DNA from: Pseudomonas californiensis
Lineage (GTDB): Bacteria > Pseudomonadota > Gammaproteobacteria > Pseudomonadales > Pseudomonadaceae
Length of the DNA stretch: 57,131 nucleotides
Direction: 5' to 3'
Assembly (NCBI RefSeq): GCF_021147775.1
Contig: NZ_JAGTPK010000035.1
Coordinates: 1-57,131 of the forward strand
In this document: in pieces, positions 7,518 to 16,916 of the stretch
Position numbering within the stretch: position 1 is the stretch's first letter
How the letters are laid out: each line of letters starts with the position of its first letter
The notes under the pieces: model-generated
What the model was told of the DNA's origin: nothing
The model's database searches: none
What the model saw: the letters and a program-made list of their open reading frames with translations, nothing else
Program-made: the position numbers and the translations under genes

Positions 7518-9116
7518 TTATTCGGCGACGCTGACGCCTGAGAAGTTGTTGCGGCCAAATGGACTTACATGGAAACCTTCAACTTCGGCGCGCAGCGGCT
7601 GATTGACCGTAGAGTGCGCGATCGGAGTAATCGGGACCTGTTCCTTGAGGTAGCGTTGCGCCTGTTTGTACAGGTCGGTCCGCTGCGCTCTATCAGTGGT
7701 GGCGATGGCAGCCTTGATCAACTGATCGTACTTTTCATCGCACCACATCGAGTAGTTGTTGCCACCAATGGCCGCGCAACTGTAGAGCGTGCCGAGCCAG
7801 TTATCCGGGTCACCGTTGTCACCGGTCCAGCCAATGAGCGAGATGTCATGTTCGCCATTCTTGGTGCGCTTGAGGTACTCGCCCCATTCATAACTGACAA
7901 TCTTGACCTTGATGCCGACCTTCGCCCAGTCGGACTGAAGCATTTCGGCCATCAACTTGGCGTTGGGGTTGTAAGGACGCTGTACCGGCATGGCCCACAG
8001 GGTCAGTTCGGTGCCTTCTTTGATGCCGGCATCGCGCAGCATCTTGCTGGCTTTTTCCGGGTCGTAGGCAGCGTCCTTGATGGTGTCGTCGTAAGACCAC
8101 TGGGTCGGCGGCATCGCGTTTACGGCCAGTTGACCTGCACCCTGGTAAACCGCGTTGATAATGGCCTTCTTGTTGACGGCCATGTCCAGCGCCTGACGCA
8201 CTTGCAGATTGCCCAAGGGCTCATGCCGCACGTTGTAGGAGATGTAACCCAGGTTGAAGCCCGGACGCTCCATGACCTTCAACTGCTTGTCGGCCCGAAG
8301 TGCTTCCAGGTCGGCGGGGCGCGGATTGAGGGTGACCTGGCACTCGTTCTTGCGCAGCTTCTGCATACGCACCGAGGCGTCGGTGTTGATGGCGAAAATC
8401 AGCTGGTCGATCTTCACTCGCTCAGGTGCCCAGTATTCCTTGTTGCCGCGATAGCGGATCTGCGAGTCTTTCTGGTACCGCTGAAACACAAAAGGACCGG
8501 TGCCAATCGGCTGCTGATTGATGTCACGCACGTCGCCACTGGCCATCAACTGTTCAGCGTACTCGGCAGACAGAATCCCGGCGAAGTTCATCGCGATGTT
8601 CTGAACGAACGCAGCGTCTACTGTGTTCAGCGTGAAAACGACAGTCATGGGATCGGTCTTCTCGACCGACTTGATCTTCTTGTTCAGCCCCATCCCTGTG
8701 AAATAAGGGAATTCGGTCGGGTAAGCGACACGAAACGGATGATCAGTCTTGAGCATGCGGTTGAACGTGAACAACACGTCATCAGCGTTGAAGTCACGGG
8801 TGGGCTTGAAGGTTTTGCTGGTGTGGAATTTCACGCCTTCGCGAAGATGGAAGGTGTAGACCAGCCCGTCAGGCGAGACGTCCCAGGACGTGGCCAACCC
8901 CGGTACGACCGTGGTGTCGCCTTGCTTGAACTCGGTGAGGCGGTTGTAGATCGGCTCTGAGGCGTCGTTGTCAGTGGCCGATGTGTATTGGGCGCTGTCG
9001 AAGCCTGCCGGGCTTGCTTCAGAACAGAACACCAGGTTGCTCGCCGCATGGGCCAGCGGCGTCAATGCAAACAGCCCAAGGCTGAGGCATGACGCGATCG
9101 CGAGGTTTTTACGCAT
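7518..9116 (-). CDS. dppA: Periplasmic di-/oligopeptide-binding protein (SBP family 5)
   Basis: The 532-residue precursor has a signal peptide ending near LAHAA, then the SBP_bac_5 domain with SNLVFCSEASPAGFDSAQYTS, the GTGPFVFQRYQKDSQIRYRGN stretch and the IGWTGDNGDPDNWLGTLYSC peptide-binding region. It is highly similar to the two genes that follow at 9430 and 11316, sharing segments such as AVNAMPPTQWSYDDTIKDA, so the three arose by tandem duplication. Start at ATG 9116 with an AAGGA-type site upstream. It probably widens the range of peptides handled by the single DppBCDF transporter. Confidence 0.9.
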   Translation of the reverse strand: MRKNLAIASCLSLGLFALTPLAHAASNLVFCSEASPAGFDSAQYTSATDNDASEPIYNRLTEFKQGDTTVVPGLATSWDVSPDGLVYTFHLREGVKFHTSKTFKPTRDFNADDVLFTFNRMLKTDHPFRVAYPTEFPYFTGMGLNKKIKSVEKTDPMTVVFTLNTVDAAFVQNIAMNFAGILSAEYAEQLMASGDVRDINQQPIGTGPFVFQRYQKDSQIRYRGNKEYWAPERVKIDQLIFAINTDASVRMQKLRKNECQVTLNPRPADLEALRADKQLKVMERPGFNLGYISYNVRHEPLGNLQVRQALDMAVNKKAIINAVYQGAGQLAVNAMPPTQWSYDDTIKDAAYDPEKASKMLRDAGIKEGTELTLWAMPVQRPYNPNAKLMAEMLQSDWAKVGIKVKIVSYEWGEYLKRTKNGEHDISLIGWTGDNGDPDNWLGTLYSCAAIGGNNYSMWCDEKYDQLIKAAIATTDRAQRTDLYKQAQRYLKEQVPITPIAHSTVNQPLRAEVEGFHVSPFGRNNFSGVSVAE

Positions 9117-9330
9117 GATGATCCCTATCCTTCAAAGGACGAGCACTCAGGCTCGATAACTACCAGGCCTCGAGGCGATAACCTGAACAACACGCTCAAC
9201 AGCACGCACGCAGTAAACCAGTTGATGGCTCACTGCCTGTTTCAGTGCCTCTCGACGGTAAGTCGGTAAAGGCATGCGGTAAATAGGCCCGAAGGCTGCA
9301 GAGCATGTAGGAAAAAGCCATTAACCAAGT

Positions 9331-9359
9331 AGGCAAGTGCTTCTAGTGGCACTTGCCCA
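9331..9359. repeat. Perfect inverted repeat
   Basis: GGCAAGTGC and GCACTTGCC form a 9-bp perfect stem around an 8-base loop in the gap between two binding-protein genes. It lies behind the stronger terminator-like hairpin at 9395-9422 and upstream of the 9116 gene, so it could be a secondary terminator or an operator. Confidence 0.5.
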
Positions 9360-9394
9360 ACTAGTTGCCATGGTTTTCGACTCGGTTAAAGCAG

Positions 9395-9422
9395 GGACTG
9401 CGCTGTAAGTGCAGCGCAGTCC
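9395..9422 (-). terminator. Terminator-like hairpin after the second binding-protein gene
   Basis: GGACTGCGCT (9395-9404) pairs perfectly with AGCGCAGTCC (9413-9422) over an 8-base loop, eight bases after the stop codon at 9430. No T-run follows on the minus strand, so it may be a partial terminator or a 3'-end stabiliser. Confidence 0.6.
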
Positions 9423-9429
9423 AGTGCGT

Positions 9430-11052
9430 TTACTTCACACTGACACCGTAGAAGGAGTTCAAGCCGAACGGGCTGATCCTGAAGTCCTGTACGCTGGTGC
9501 GCATGGGTTGATAGACGGTCGAGTGCGCGATAGGCGTCATCGGCACGGCGTCCTTGAGGAGGTGCTGAGCCTGCTTGTACAACTCAATGCGCTTGGCCTG
9601 ATCAGGTGTTGCCTTGGCCTGCTTGATCACAGCGTCGTACGGCTTGTCACACCATTTGGAGAAGTTGTTGCCGCTGATGGCATCACAACCAAACAGGGTG
9701 CCGAGCCAGTTGTCCGGGTCACCGTTGTCGCCGCTCCAGCCGATCAGCATGGCGCCGTTTTCACCGGTTTTGGAGCGCTTGATGTACTCGCCCCACTCGT
9801 AGCTGACGATCTTGGCGTTGATACCGATTTTCTTCCAGTCAGACTGGAGCATTTCAGCCATCAACTTGGCGTTGGGGTTGTAAGGACGCTGCACCGGCAT
9901 CGCCCAGAGGGTGATCTCGGTACCTTCCTTGATGCCGGCTTCCTTGAGCAGCGCGCGGGCTTTCTCAGGGTCGTACTTGGCATCCTTGATGGTGTCATCG
10001 TAGGACCACTGGGTTGGCGGCATGGCGTTGACCGCCAGCTGGCCTGCGCCCTGGTAGACCGAGTCGATGATCTGTTGCTTGTTGACGGCCATGTCCAGTG
10101 CCTGACGCACTTTCAGTTGTGCCATCGGGTTTGGACGGTCTTCACCCTTGATCTGGTCCATCACGTTATAAGCGATGTAACCCAGGTTGAAACCAGCCTG
10201 ATGAGGCATCTGCAGGTTCTTGTCCGCCTTCAACGGCTCCAGGTCGGCCGGACGTGGGTAGGCCGTGATCTGGCATTCGTTTTTCTTGAGCTTCTGCATG
10301 CGCACCGATGCGTCGGTGGTGATTGCGAAGATCAGGTTGTCGATCTTTACGTCTTCAGGCTTCCAGTAGTCCTTGTTGCCGGTGAACCGGATGTTGGAAT
10401 CTTTCTGGTAGCTCTTGAACACGAACGGGCCAGTGCCGATCGGCTTCTGGTTGATGTCGGCAGGACGGCCTTCCTTGAGCAGTTGCGCCGCGTACTCGGC
10501 CGACTGGATCGAGGCGAAGCTCATGGCCAGGTTCTGGATGAACGCAGCGTCAACAGTGTTCAACACGAACTTGACGGTGTAGTCGTCAACCTTCTCGACC
10601 TTGGCGATGTTCTTGTCCATGCCCATGTCGGTGAAATAAGGGAATTCGGTTGGCGCCGCTTTGCGGAACGGCATGTCGCTGTCGATCATGCGGTTGAACG
10701 TGAACAGCACGTCATCGGCATTGAAGTCGCGGGATGGCTTGAAGTACGGCGTGGTGTGGAACTTGACGCCCTTGCGCAGATGGAAGGTGTACGTCAGTAC
10801 GTCTTCGGAAACGTCCCAGCTGGTTGCCAGACCTGGCTGGACGGCAGTGCCGCCGCGTTCGAACTGGGCCAGACGGTTGAACATGGTTTCTGCCGAAGCG
10901 TCGAAATCCGTGCCGGTAGTGTACTGGGCCGGGTCAAAACCCGCCGGGCTGCCCTCGGAGCAGAACACCAGGTTCGATGCAGCGTGGGCGAAGGGTGCAC
11001 TGGCGAGCAGGGTGGCGCCGACTAGAAACGGAATGACCGCGTTTTTGAGCAT
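9430..11052 (-). CDS. dppA: Periplasmic di-/oligopeptide-binding protein (SBP family 5)
   Basis: A 540-residue precursor with a signal peptide ending near FAHAA and a full SBP_bac_5 domain (SNLVFCSEGSPAGFDPAQYTT, GTGPFVFKSYQKDSNIRF, IGWSGDNGDPDNWLGTLFGC). The start is ATG 11052, with GAGG five bases upstream; a start seven codons earlier (11073) lacks a ribosome site. It is a tandem paralogue of the genes at 7518 and 11316. A 260-base gap upstream probably holds its own promoter, so its expression may be independent of the next paralogue. Confidence 0.9.
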   Translation of the reverse strand: MLKNAVIPFLVGATLLASAPFAHAASNLVFCSEGSPAGFDPAQYTTGTDFDASAETMFNRLAQFERGGTAVQPGLATSWDVSEDVLTYTFHLRKGVKFHTTPYFKPSRDFNADDVLFTFNRMIDSDMPFRKAAPTEFPYFTDMGMDKNIAKVEKVDDYTVKFVLNTVDAAFIQNLAMSFASIQSAEYAAQLLKEGRPADINQKPIGTGPFVFKSYQKDSNIRFTGNKDYWKPEDVKIDNLIFAITTDASVRMQKLKKNECQITAYPRPADLEPLKADKNLQMPHQAGFNLGYIAYNVMDQIKGEDRPNPMAQLKVRQALDMAVNKQQIIDSVYQGAGQLAVNAMPPTQWSYDDTIKDAKYDPEKARALLKEAGIKEGTEITLWAMPVQRPYNPNAKLMAEMLQSDWKKIGINAKIVSYEWGEYIKRSKTGENGAMLIGWSGDNGDPDNWLGTLFGCDAISGNNFSKWCDKPYDAVIKQAKATPDQAKRIELYKQAQHLLKDAVPMTPIAHSTVYQPMRTSVQDFRISPFGLNSFYGVSVK

Positions 11053-11202
11053 GGTGGCCTCAGTTGTTGTCATTTTTTGATAAGAGGGACCGACCTCGTG
11101 AGCCGATCCATCCGATACTTATGCAGGGGCCATACCCAAAGCAAGACGTTGACGCCAAAGAAGCAACAAAGAGTGGCACGATCGTACAGGAATGTCGCGA
11201 AA

Positions 11203-11218
11203 GTGTAATTTTCTACAC
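11203..11218. promoter_or_regulatory. Inverted repeat upstream of a binding-protein gene, possible operator
   Basis: GTGTA and TACAC arms around a six-base AT-rich centre (GTGTAATTTTCTACAC) lie about 150 bases upstream of the 11052 start. The position suits an operator, but the regulator is unknown. Confidence 0.25.
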
Positions 11219-11315
11219 ATTTGATCGTTTGCGCGACGTATTTTGAAACATTTAGCGCACTGTTTTGGCGCAACCAGATGTGAGAAATGCACCCGGTTGG
11301 CGCCTTAGTGTTACC

Positions 11316-12917
11316 TCAGTTGCTCAGACTGACACCGTAGAACGGCGTCAACCCGAATGGACTGATCTTGAAGTCCTGTACTTCCTTGCGCATTGGCTGG
11401 AACACTTTGGAGTTGGCAATCGGCGTGATCGGGACCTGCGCCTTGAGGATGTGCTGGGCTTGCTGGTAAAGCTTTATGCGCTCGTCGCGGTTGGTAGTGA
11501 CCTTGGCCTGTTGCACCAGCTTGTCGTACGCGGGGTCACACCATTTGGCGTAGTTGCTGCCTTTGACCGCTGCACAACTGTAGAGCACGCCGAGCCAGTT
11601 ATCCGGGTCACCGTTGTCGCCGGTCCAGCCGTAGATCATTGCATCGTGTTCGCCTGCCTTGGCACGCTTGATGTACTCGCCCCATTCATAGCTGACGATA
11701 TTGGCCTTGATGCCGATCTTGTCCCAGTCAGCCTGAATCATCTGCGCCGACATGCGAGCGTTCGGGTTCGAGGCGCGTTGCACGGTCATGGCCCAAAGGT
11801 CGATCTTTGTGCCAGGCGCTACACCGGCTTCCTTGAGCAACTGCCTGGCTTTGGTCAGATCGTGGGGCGCGTCCTTGATGGTCGGGTCGTAGCTCCATTG
11901 GCCTGGCGGCATGGCGTTTTCAGCCAGTTGCCCGGCGCTCTGGTAGACAGCCTTGATGATGGCGGGCTTGTCGATGGCCATGTCCAGTGCTTGCCGTACC
12001 TTGAGTTGGTCCAGCGGAGCGTGCGTGACGTTGTAGGCCAGGAAGCCCAGGTTGAAGCCCGGCTGGCTGAGCACCTTGAGCTTCGGGTCTTTCTGCATGT
12101 CTTCGATGTCTTGTGGGCGAGGGTAGCCACTGACCTGGCACTCGCCCGCCTTGAGCTTCTGCAAACGCACCGCCGCATCGCTGGTGATCGAGAAGATCAG
12201 GTTGTCGATCTTCACATCTTCGGGCTTCCAGTATTCGGTGTTACCGACATAGCGAATCTGGGAGTCCTTCTGGTAACGCTTGAAGACGAACGGCCCGGTG
12301 CCGATCGGCTTCTGGTTCAGCTCCTGCGCCTTGCCTTCTTTCATCAATTGATCAGCGTATTCAGCTGACTGAATGGACGCAAAGCTCATGGCGAGGTTCT
12401 GGACGAACGCGGCATCAATGTTGTTCAGCGTGAACTTGACGGTTGTTGCGTCGACCTTGTCGATGCGCTTGATCGTCGTGTTGAGCCCCATGTCGGTGAA
12501 GTAAGGTGACTCCGAAGGGTAGGCCTTGCGGAATGGATGATTCGGGTCAAGCAAGCGATTGAAGGTGAACAGCACGTCGTCTGCGTTGAACGTACGGGTA
12601 GGCGTGAAATAGTCCGTGGTGTGGAACTTCACACCTTCGCGCAGATGGAAAGTGTAGGTCAGACCGTCCGGGGAAACGTCCCAGCTCGTCGCCAACCCAG
12701 GCTCCACTTCGGTGCCGCCACGCTTGAACTGGGTCAGGCGGTTGAACACGGTTTCGGCTGACGCATCGAAGTCGGTGCCGCTGGTGTACTGACTTGGATC
12801 GAACCCGGCCGGACTTGCTTCAGAACAATAGACCAGCGTGCTGGCAGCCTGTGCCAGGGGCGCGCAGGCCAGCAGTGCAGTACTCAGGAGCAGCGGTTTG
12901 AAGATCGTCTGTTTCAT
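11316..12917 (-). CDS. dppA: Periplasmic di-/oligopeptide-binding protein (SBP family 5), first of the cluster
   Basis: A 533-residue precursor with a signal peptide ending near LAQAA and a complete SBP_bac_5 domain (STLVYCSEASPAGFDPSQYTS, GTGPFVFKRYQKDSQIRY, YGWTGDNGDPDNWLGVLYSC). The start is ATG 12917 (MKQTIFKPLL), preceded by GAGGG; a 40-codon upstream extension overlaps the HET-C gene end and has no signal-peptide logic. Third member of the tandem set with 7518 and 9430, it begins the peptide-uptake locus. Confidence 0.9.
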   Translation of the reverse strand: MKQTIFKPLLLSTALLACAPLAQAASTLVYCSEASPAGFDPSQYTSGTDFDASAETVFNRLTQFKRGGTEVEPGLATSWDVSPDGLTYTFHLREGVKFHTTDYFTPTRTFNADDVLFTFNRLLDPNHPFRKAYPSESPYFTDMGLNTTIKRIDKVDATTVKFTLNNIDAAFVQNLAMSFASIQSAEYADQLMKEGKAQELNQKPIGTGPFVFKRYQKDSQIRYVGNTEYWKPEDVKIDNLIFSITSDAAVRLQKLKAGECQVSGYPRPQDIEDMQKDPKLKVLSQPGFNLGFLAYNVTHAPLDQLKVRQALDMAIDKPAIIKAVYQSAGQLAENAMPPGQWSYDPTIKDAPHDLTKARQLLKEAGVAPGTKIDLWAMTVQRASNPNARMSAQMIQADWDKIGIKANIVSYEWGEYIKRAKAGEHDAMIYGWTGDNGDPDNWLGVLYSCAAVKGSNYAKWCDPAYDKLVQQAKVTTNRDERIKLYQQAQHILKAQVPITPIANSKVFQPMRKEVQDFKISPFGLTPFYGVSLSN

Positions 12918-13012
12918 GTAGCCCTCGCGAAGTGCGGCAATGACCGTGCCTGAATATCGATGAAAGATAGACAACGGATAGTGCCGCACATGCGAGTGTC
13001 GGGACAAACTTC

Positions 13013-14521
13013 TTACTTGCCGGTGATTTTGTTCCACAGGTCGGACAGCGAGTTACTCTCCTGAAAAATCTTCAAGAAGCTCACGCTTTCACCCTCGAAC
13101 TGACGTAACGCTTTTTGAGCCTCTTGCTGCAGGTGCGCATGACCCAGATCCAGATCACTTTTGACCGTCGCTCTCTTGACGGACCCGGGATTCAGGTTTG
13201 CCCATTCATCCACCAGCGAATCCTGCCAGATACTGCCCATGGGATGGGTCATGTATTGAGTTGCAACCTGGGCTGCGTTGCCAGCATTTTCCTTGCCTGC
13301 CCACTGGCTGGCGATGGCCTGGCCTACTTTGAGCACCGCTGTTCGCGCCAGAAGCGCCGCCAGATCATGCAGAGGATGCTCTGCATGATCCTTGGCCAGT
13401 TGTGAGTGGGATGGATCGGTCGAGCCACTGGTGTTCGGGTCATCGCCCAGGCCGGTCTGTACGTCGCCCACGCTGTTACCAAGAAAGGTGGTCAGGCCTT
13501 GCATCACAGTGCCAATCGCATGACTGGCGATTCTTCCCGGCGTACCGATGTACCAGTAGAACTTCTCGACCTGTTCGGCAAAAGGCAGGTTGGCCCATTC
13601 ATCGCGGGTGGCCAGAAACGCTTCGTGAGCATCGTAGAGCTGCGGATCGGGATATTCGCTGAGCAGGATCTGAATGATCTGGTCGCGCTGATAACGCTTG
13701 CCGGCTTCGGTCGCTTCAAAGGGTCTCTGCTCGGCAGAGAACAGGATTTTGCCCAGGGGCGCAGCGAGGCTGGCAATGATATCGCTGCCACTGAACATGC
13801 CGGTGACCAAAGGCAGCCGATGTTTGCAGTCGGCTTCGGAGGTCCAGGGCAGTACCTTGGTATGGCCCAGCCTGATCAGGCTGAGCTCGACGAAATTGGA
13901 GTGAGCAAAAAAATCTTCAAGAATGTGCAGCGCCGATCCCAGTGCCCGCAGCCCGTCGGTGGATTCACGACCAGCCTGTACCGCGACATTCAGTTGTTGA
14001 GTCATGACGTCGACAGAGCGTTGAATGTAGCGCTTCATGGACGTATCGGAGTCGACTTCCAGTATCGGATCGCCCGGCAGAACCCATGGTTCAAAGTCAG
14101 CGTCGCGTTCCCTGGCATTGGCAGGTTGCGGGTTGATGGCCTTGGGATTGTCGATGTGCTCGGTGGCGCGGTAGACCCCGAGTCGTTTGGGGGTGACCTC
14201 AAAGCTCGGTCGGTCTGCCTTCATCAGGTCGATGAATTCATCCACGGCAAGCACGTCGACGATTTTGGTCAGTGCTTCGCGAGACAACATGTCCGGGAAG
14301 TTCTTGGGCATAGTGGTGGCGCGGACGATCTTGGGGTCGAGCAGCTGCGAGTAATCGCGCAGCCAGTTGCCAAAATAGATGGCGCGTCGCTCATGCTTCG
14401 AAAAACCGGCCTGTTCAAGGACGGCTTCGATCGAGCTGTGGGTGGCCTTGTGTTCGTCACCGTGACCGGCTTCGAAGGGTGCTGGCTTGGGTAGCGGTTC
14501 TGGCGTAATGACAGGATTCAT
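13013..14521 (-). CDS. HET-C domain protein (bacterial homologue of the fungal incompatibility protein)
   Basis: A 502-residue protein matching the HET-C family, first defined by a fungal heterokaryon-incompatibility protein and also found in pseudomonads. Diagnostic segments are GNWLRDYSQLLDP (residues 51-63) and SALHILEDFFAHSNFVEL (196-213), whose H199, E202, D203 and H207 resemble the metal ligands of the zinc-dependent phospholipase C/S1-P1-like alpha-helical fold. No signal peptide is visible. Start ATG 14521 with AAGGAA upstream. It ends about 95 bases before the first binding-protein gene and is probably a separate unit. Enzymatic activity and target are unknown; a lipid-directed or toxin-like role is inference. 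Confidence 0.75.
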   Translation of the reverse strand: MNPVITPEPLPKPAPFEAGHGDEHKATHSSIEAVLEQAGFSKHERRAIYFGNWLRDYSQLLDPKIVRATTMPKNFPDMLSREALTKIVDVLAVDEFIDLMKADRPSFEVTPKRLGVYRATEHIDNPKAINPQPANARERDADFEPWVLPGDPILEVDSDTSMKRYIQRSVDVMTQQLNVAVQAGRESTDGLRALGSALHILEDFFAHSNFVELSLIRLGHTKVLPWTSEADCKHRLPLVTGMFSGSDIIASLAAPLGKILFSAEQRPFEATEAGKRYQRDQIIQILLSEYPDPQLYDAHEAFLATRDEWANLPFAEQVEKFYWYIGTPGRIASHAIGTVMQGLTTFLGNSVGDVQTGLGDDPNTSGSTDPSHSQLAKDHAEHPLHDLAALLARTAVLKVGQAIASQWAGKENAGNAAQVATQYMTHPMGSIWQDSLVDEWANLNPGSVKRATVKSDLDLGHAHLQQEAQKALRQFEGESVSFLKIFQESNSLSDLWNKITGK

Positions 14522-14711
14522 CCGTGATTCCTTGATAAAGAGACGCGTAAAGGCTCGTCGAATGTTCGCTCGGCAGTACGCAGGAGTATGTGCGGTTGAT
14601 ACAGGGGCGATTTTACGGACGGGGAGTTTTCAGGGAATCAGGCATCCCGCCAAGGGCTGTAAGGCTCAGCCGAAGGTGGCGAGAAGATCGTCGTGCAGGG
14701 CGTGGGAAAGT

Positions 14712-14733
14712 GGCGGCAACGTCTGTTGCCGCC
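14712..14733 (-). terminator. Terminator hairpin after the SIMPL-domain gene
   Basis: GGCGGCAAC (14712-14720) and GTTGCCGCC (14725-14733) form a perfect 9-bp stem with a 4-base loop, eight bases beyond the stop codon. Confidence 0.65.
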
Positions 14734-14740
14734 TGAACAA

Positions 14741-15454
14741 TCAAGGGATGGCGACTTCGATCACGCCGTCAGCCGCAACGCTGACCTGGCTGGTGCCTGC
14801 TTCAACGTCAGGGGTAGGCATAGCGTCTTCACGCGACGACTTCATCATCATGACTGGCGCGCGCAAATAAGGCTGTGGATAGCCCGAGGTGTTGAGGTTC
14901 AGGTTGACCAGTTTGTAGCCGGTCCCGCCAAGCGCCTCGGTGACCAGTTGTGCACGGGCCTTGAATGCCGTCACTGCATCCTTGAGCAAGGTGTCTTCGC
15001 TGGTCTTGCGGGTCGATGGGGAAATCGAGAAATCCATCCCGCCCATCTTCAGATCGGTGAGCAATTCGCCGGTCAACTTCGACAGCACAGCAAAGTCGGG
15101 GCTTTCCAGGCGCAATTCAGCGCGTTCACGCCAACCGGTGATCTTCCCGCCCTTGTCGTCGTAGATCGGGTAGCTGTTGCGGTTGCCCTGACGGATCTTG
15201 ACCTCTTTGACCTGGCGCGCCTGACCCAGCGCCTTGTTCATGGTCTCGGTGACCTGCGCTGCCAGCTTGGCCGGGTCGCTGTCCTGCGCTTCGGTGTACA
15301 GCGTGACGAGCATCAGGTCGCGCTGGACCTCTTGATTGACCTCGGCACGCAGTGAAATCTGGTTGTAGCGGGCTTCTTCAGCCATGGCCGGTAAACTGGA
15401 CAGGGCAGCGGCAGCCAGCGCGAAAAGCGTGACAGCAGGACGAAGAGTGGACAT
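14741..15454 (-). CDS. Periplasmic SIMPL-domain (DUF541) protein
   Basis: A 237-residue exported protein: signal peptide (TLFALAAAALSSLPAMA, cut after AMA), then a SIMPL/DUF541 domain with the usual opening ISLRAEVNQEVQRDLM and the repeated pattern of amphipathic strands and helices. Family members such as BP26 and YggE are periplasmic, oligomeric and linked to stress tolerance, without a known enzymatic reaction. Start ATG 15454 with AAGGAG six bases upstream. Monocistronic, divergent from roxS. Confidence 0.85.
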   Translation of the reverse strand: MSTLRPAVTLFALAAAALSSLPAMAEEARYNQISLRAEVNQEVQRDLMLVTLYTEAQDSDPAKLAAQVTETMNKALGQARQVKEVKIRQGNRNSYPIYDDKGGKITGWRERAELRLESPDFAVLSKLTGELLTDLKMGGMDFSISPSTRKTSEDTLLKDAVTAFKARAQLVTEALGGTGYKLVNLNLNTSGYPQPYLRAPVMMMKSSREDAMPTPDVEAGTSQVSVAADGVIEVAIP

Positions 15455-15656
15455 GAGAACTCCTTGTTATGGAACGGCCTCCAACACGTGTCGGGCGGCA
15501 CAAAGCTATCAGACTCTGGTCGCTGATTCTGGTTCCTGAGTCGCCTTGCGTCGGCGGCCTTTCTGGATATGCGGCGTGTTGACGCACTTTTCCAGTTTTG
15601 CCTCCTGCTTGGTTATACTCGTTTCGATCCGCCTGGAGCGCTCATCAGGAGAGCTC

Positions 15657-16916
15657 ATGCTCGCCCCCGTTCAAATGCTTTCCGCCACACGCCAGAACCT
15701 GTGGCGTCTGACATTCATCCGTATACTGGTGCTGGCTGCTCAAGCGGGCTCGGTCGGGATCGCCTGGTTGTTCGACTTCCTGCCGCTGCCGTGGCTGCAG
15801 TTGTCGATCACGCTGGGGTGCTCGCTGATTCTGTGTCTGCTGACCGTCATCCGCCTGCGCACCTCGTTGCCGTTGACCGAGCTGGAATACGCCCTGCAAC
15901 TGGCGCTAGACCTGCTGATTCACAGCGCCCTGCTGTATTACTCGGGCGGTTCGACCAACCCGTTCGTCTCCTACTATCTGGTGCCGCTGACGATTGCCGC
16001 CGCCACTCTGCCGTGGCGTTATTCGTTGATGCTGTCCGGCTTTGCCCTGGCGCTGTACACGTTTCTGATGGTGAAGTCCTACCCACTGGAAACTTACCCC
16101 ATTGCCCGGGAAAACATGCAGGTCTATGGCATGTGGCTAAGCTTTGTACTGGCTGCCGGAGTCATCACGTTCTTTGCGGCGAAGATGGCCGAGGAGCTGC
16201 GTCGTCAGGAGCAACTGCGCGCGGTTCGTCGGGAAGAGGGCCTGCGTGATCAGCAGTTGCTCGCCGTCGCGACTCAGGCTGCAGGCGCTGCGCATGAATT
16301 GGGCACGCCGCTGGCAACCATGAGCGTATTGCTCAAGGAGATGCGTCAGGATCACAGCGATCCGGAATTGCAGGACGATCTGTCGGTTCTCCAGGAACAG
16401 GTCAAACAGTGCAAATTGACGCTGCAGCAACTGGTGCGTGCCGCAGAGGCCAATCGGCGCATGGCGGTGGAGTATCAGACCGCCAGCCGCTGGATGGATG
16501 AATCGCTCAATCGCTGGCACCTGATGCGACCCGAGGTGAGTTACCGGTTCACGCAGTTGGGCAAAGGTGAAGTGCCCATGCTGTCACCACCACCGGACCT
16601 GACTCAGGCGTTGCTCAACCTGCTTAATAATGCCGCCGATGCGTGTCCTGATGGCCTTGAAGTCAACCTGAACTGGGACAGTGCAGAAATCTGCATCAGT
16701 ATCCGGGATCACGGTGCTGGCGTGCCGCTGGCCATCGCCGAGCAGATTGGCAAACCGTTTTTCACTACCAAGGGCAAAGGTTTCGGCCTGGGTCTGTTTC
16801 TGAGCAAGGCCAGTGTTACCCGTGCGGGTGGCTCGGTGAAGCTCTACAGTCATGAAGAGGGCGGCACGCTCACCGAGCTGCGCCTGCCCCGTGATACACG
16901 AGGAGAAGAAGCATGA
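15657..16916 (+). CDS. roxS: Redox-sensing histidine kinase RoxS (RegB/PrrB family)
   Basis: Membrane sensor that phosphorylates RoxR according to the redox state of the quinone pool or respiratory flux. The 419-residue protein has about six N-terminal membrane helices and the RegB quinone-site motif GGSTNPF (residues 97-103). The H-box is AAHELGTPLATM with His213, Cys252 matches the redox-active linker Cys of RegB (QVKQCKLTL), and a HATPase domain (NLLNNAADA, DHGAGVP, GKGFGLGLFL) follows. Start ATG 15657, preceded by AGGAGAG; a 37-codon upstream extension lacks homology-like character. Its stop overlaps roxR by four bases (ATGA). Confidence 0.93.
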   Translation: MLAPVQMLSATRQNLWRLTFIRILVLAAQAGSVGIAWLFDFLPLPWLQLSITLGCSLILCLLTVIRLRTSLPLTELEYALQLALDLLIHSALLYYSGGSTNPFVSYYLVPLTIAAATLPWRYSLMLSGFALALYTFLMVKSYPLETYPIARENMQVYGMWLSFVLAAGVITFFAAKMAEELRRQEQLRAVRREEGLRDQQLLAVATQAAGAAHELGTPLATMSVLLKEMRQDHSDPELQDDLSVLQEQVKQCKLTLQQLVRAAEANRRMAVEYQTASRWMDESLNRWHLMRPEVSYRFTQLGKGEVPMLSPPPDLTQALLNLLNNAADACPDGLEVNLNWDSAEICISIRDHGAGVPLAIAEQIGKPFFTTKGKGFGLGLFLSKASVTRAGGSVKLYSHEEGGTLTELRLPRDTRGEEA

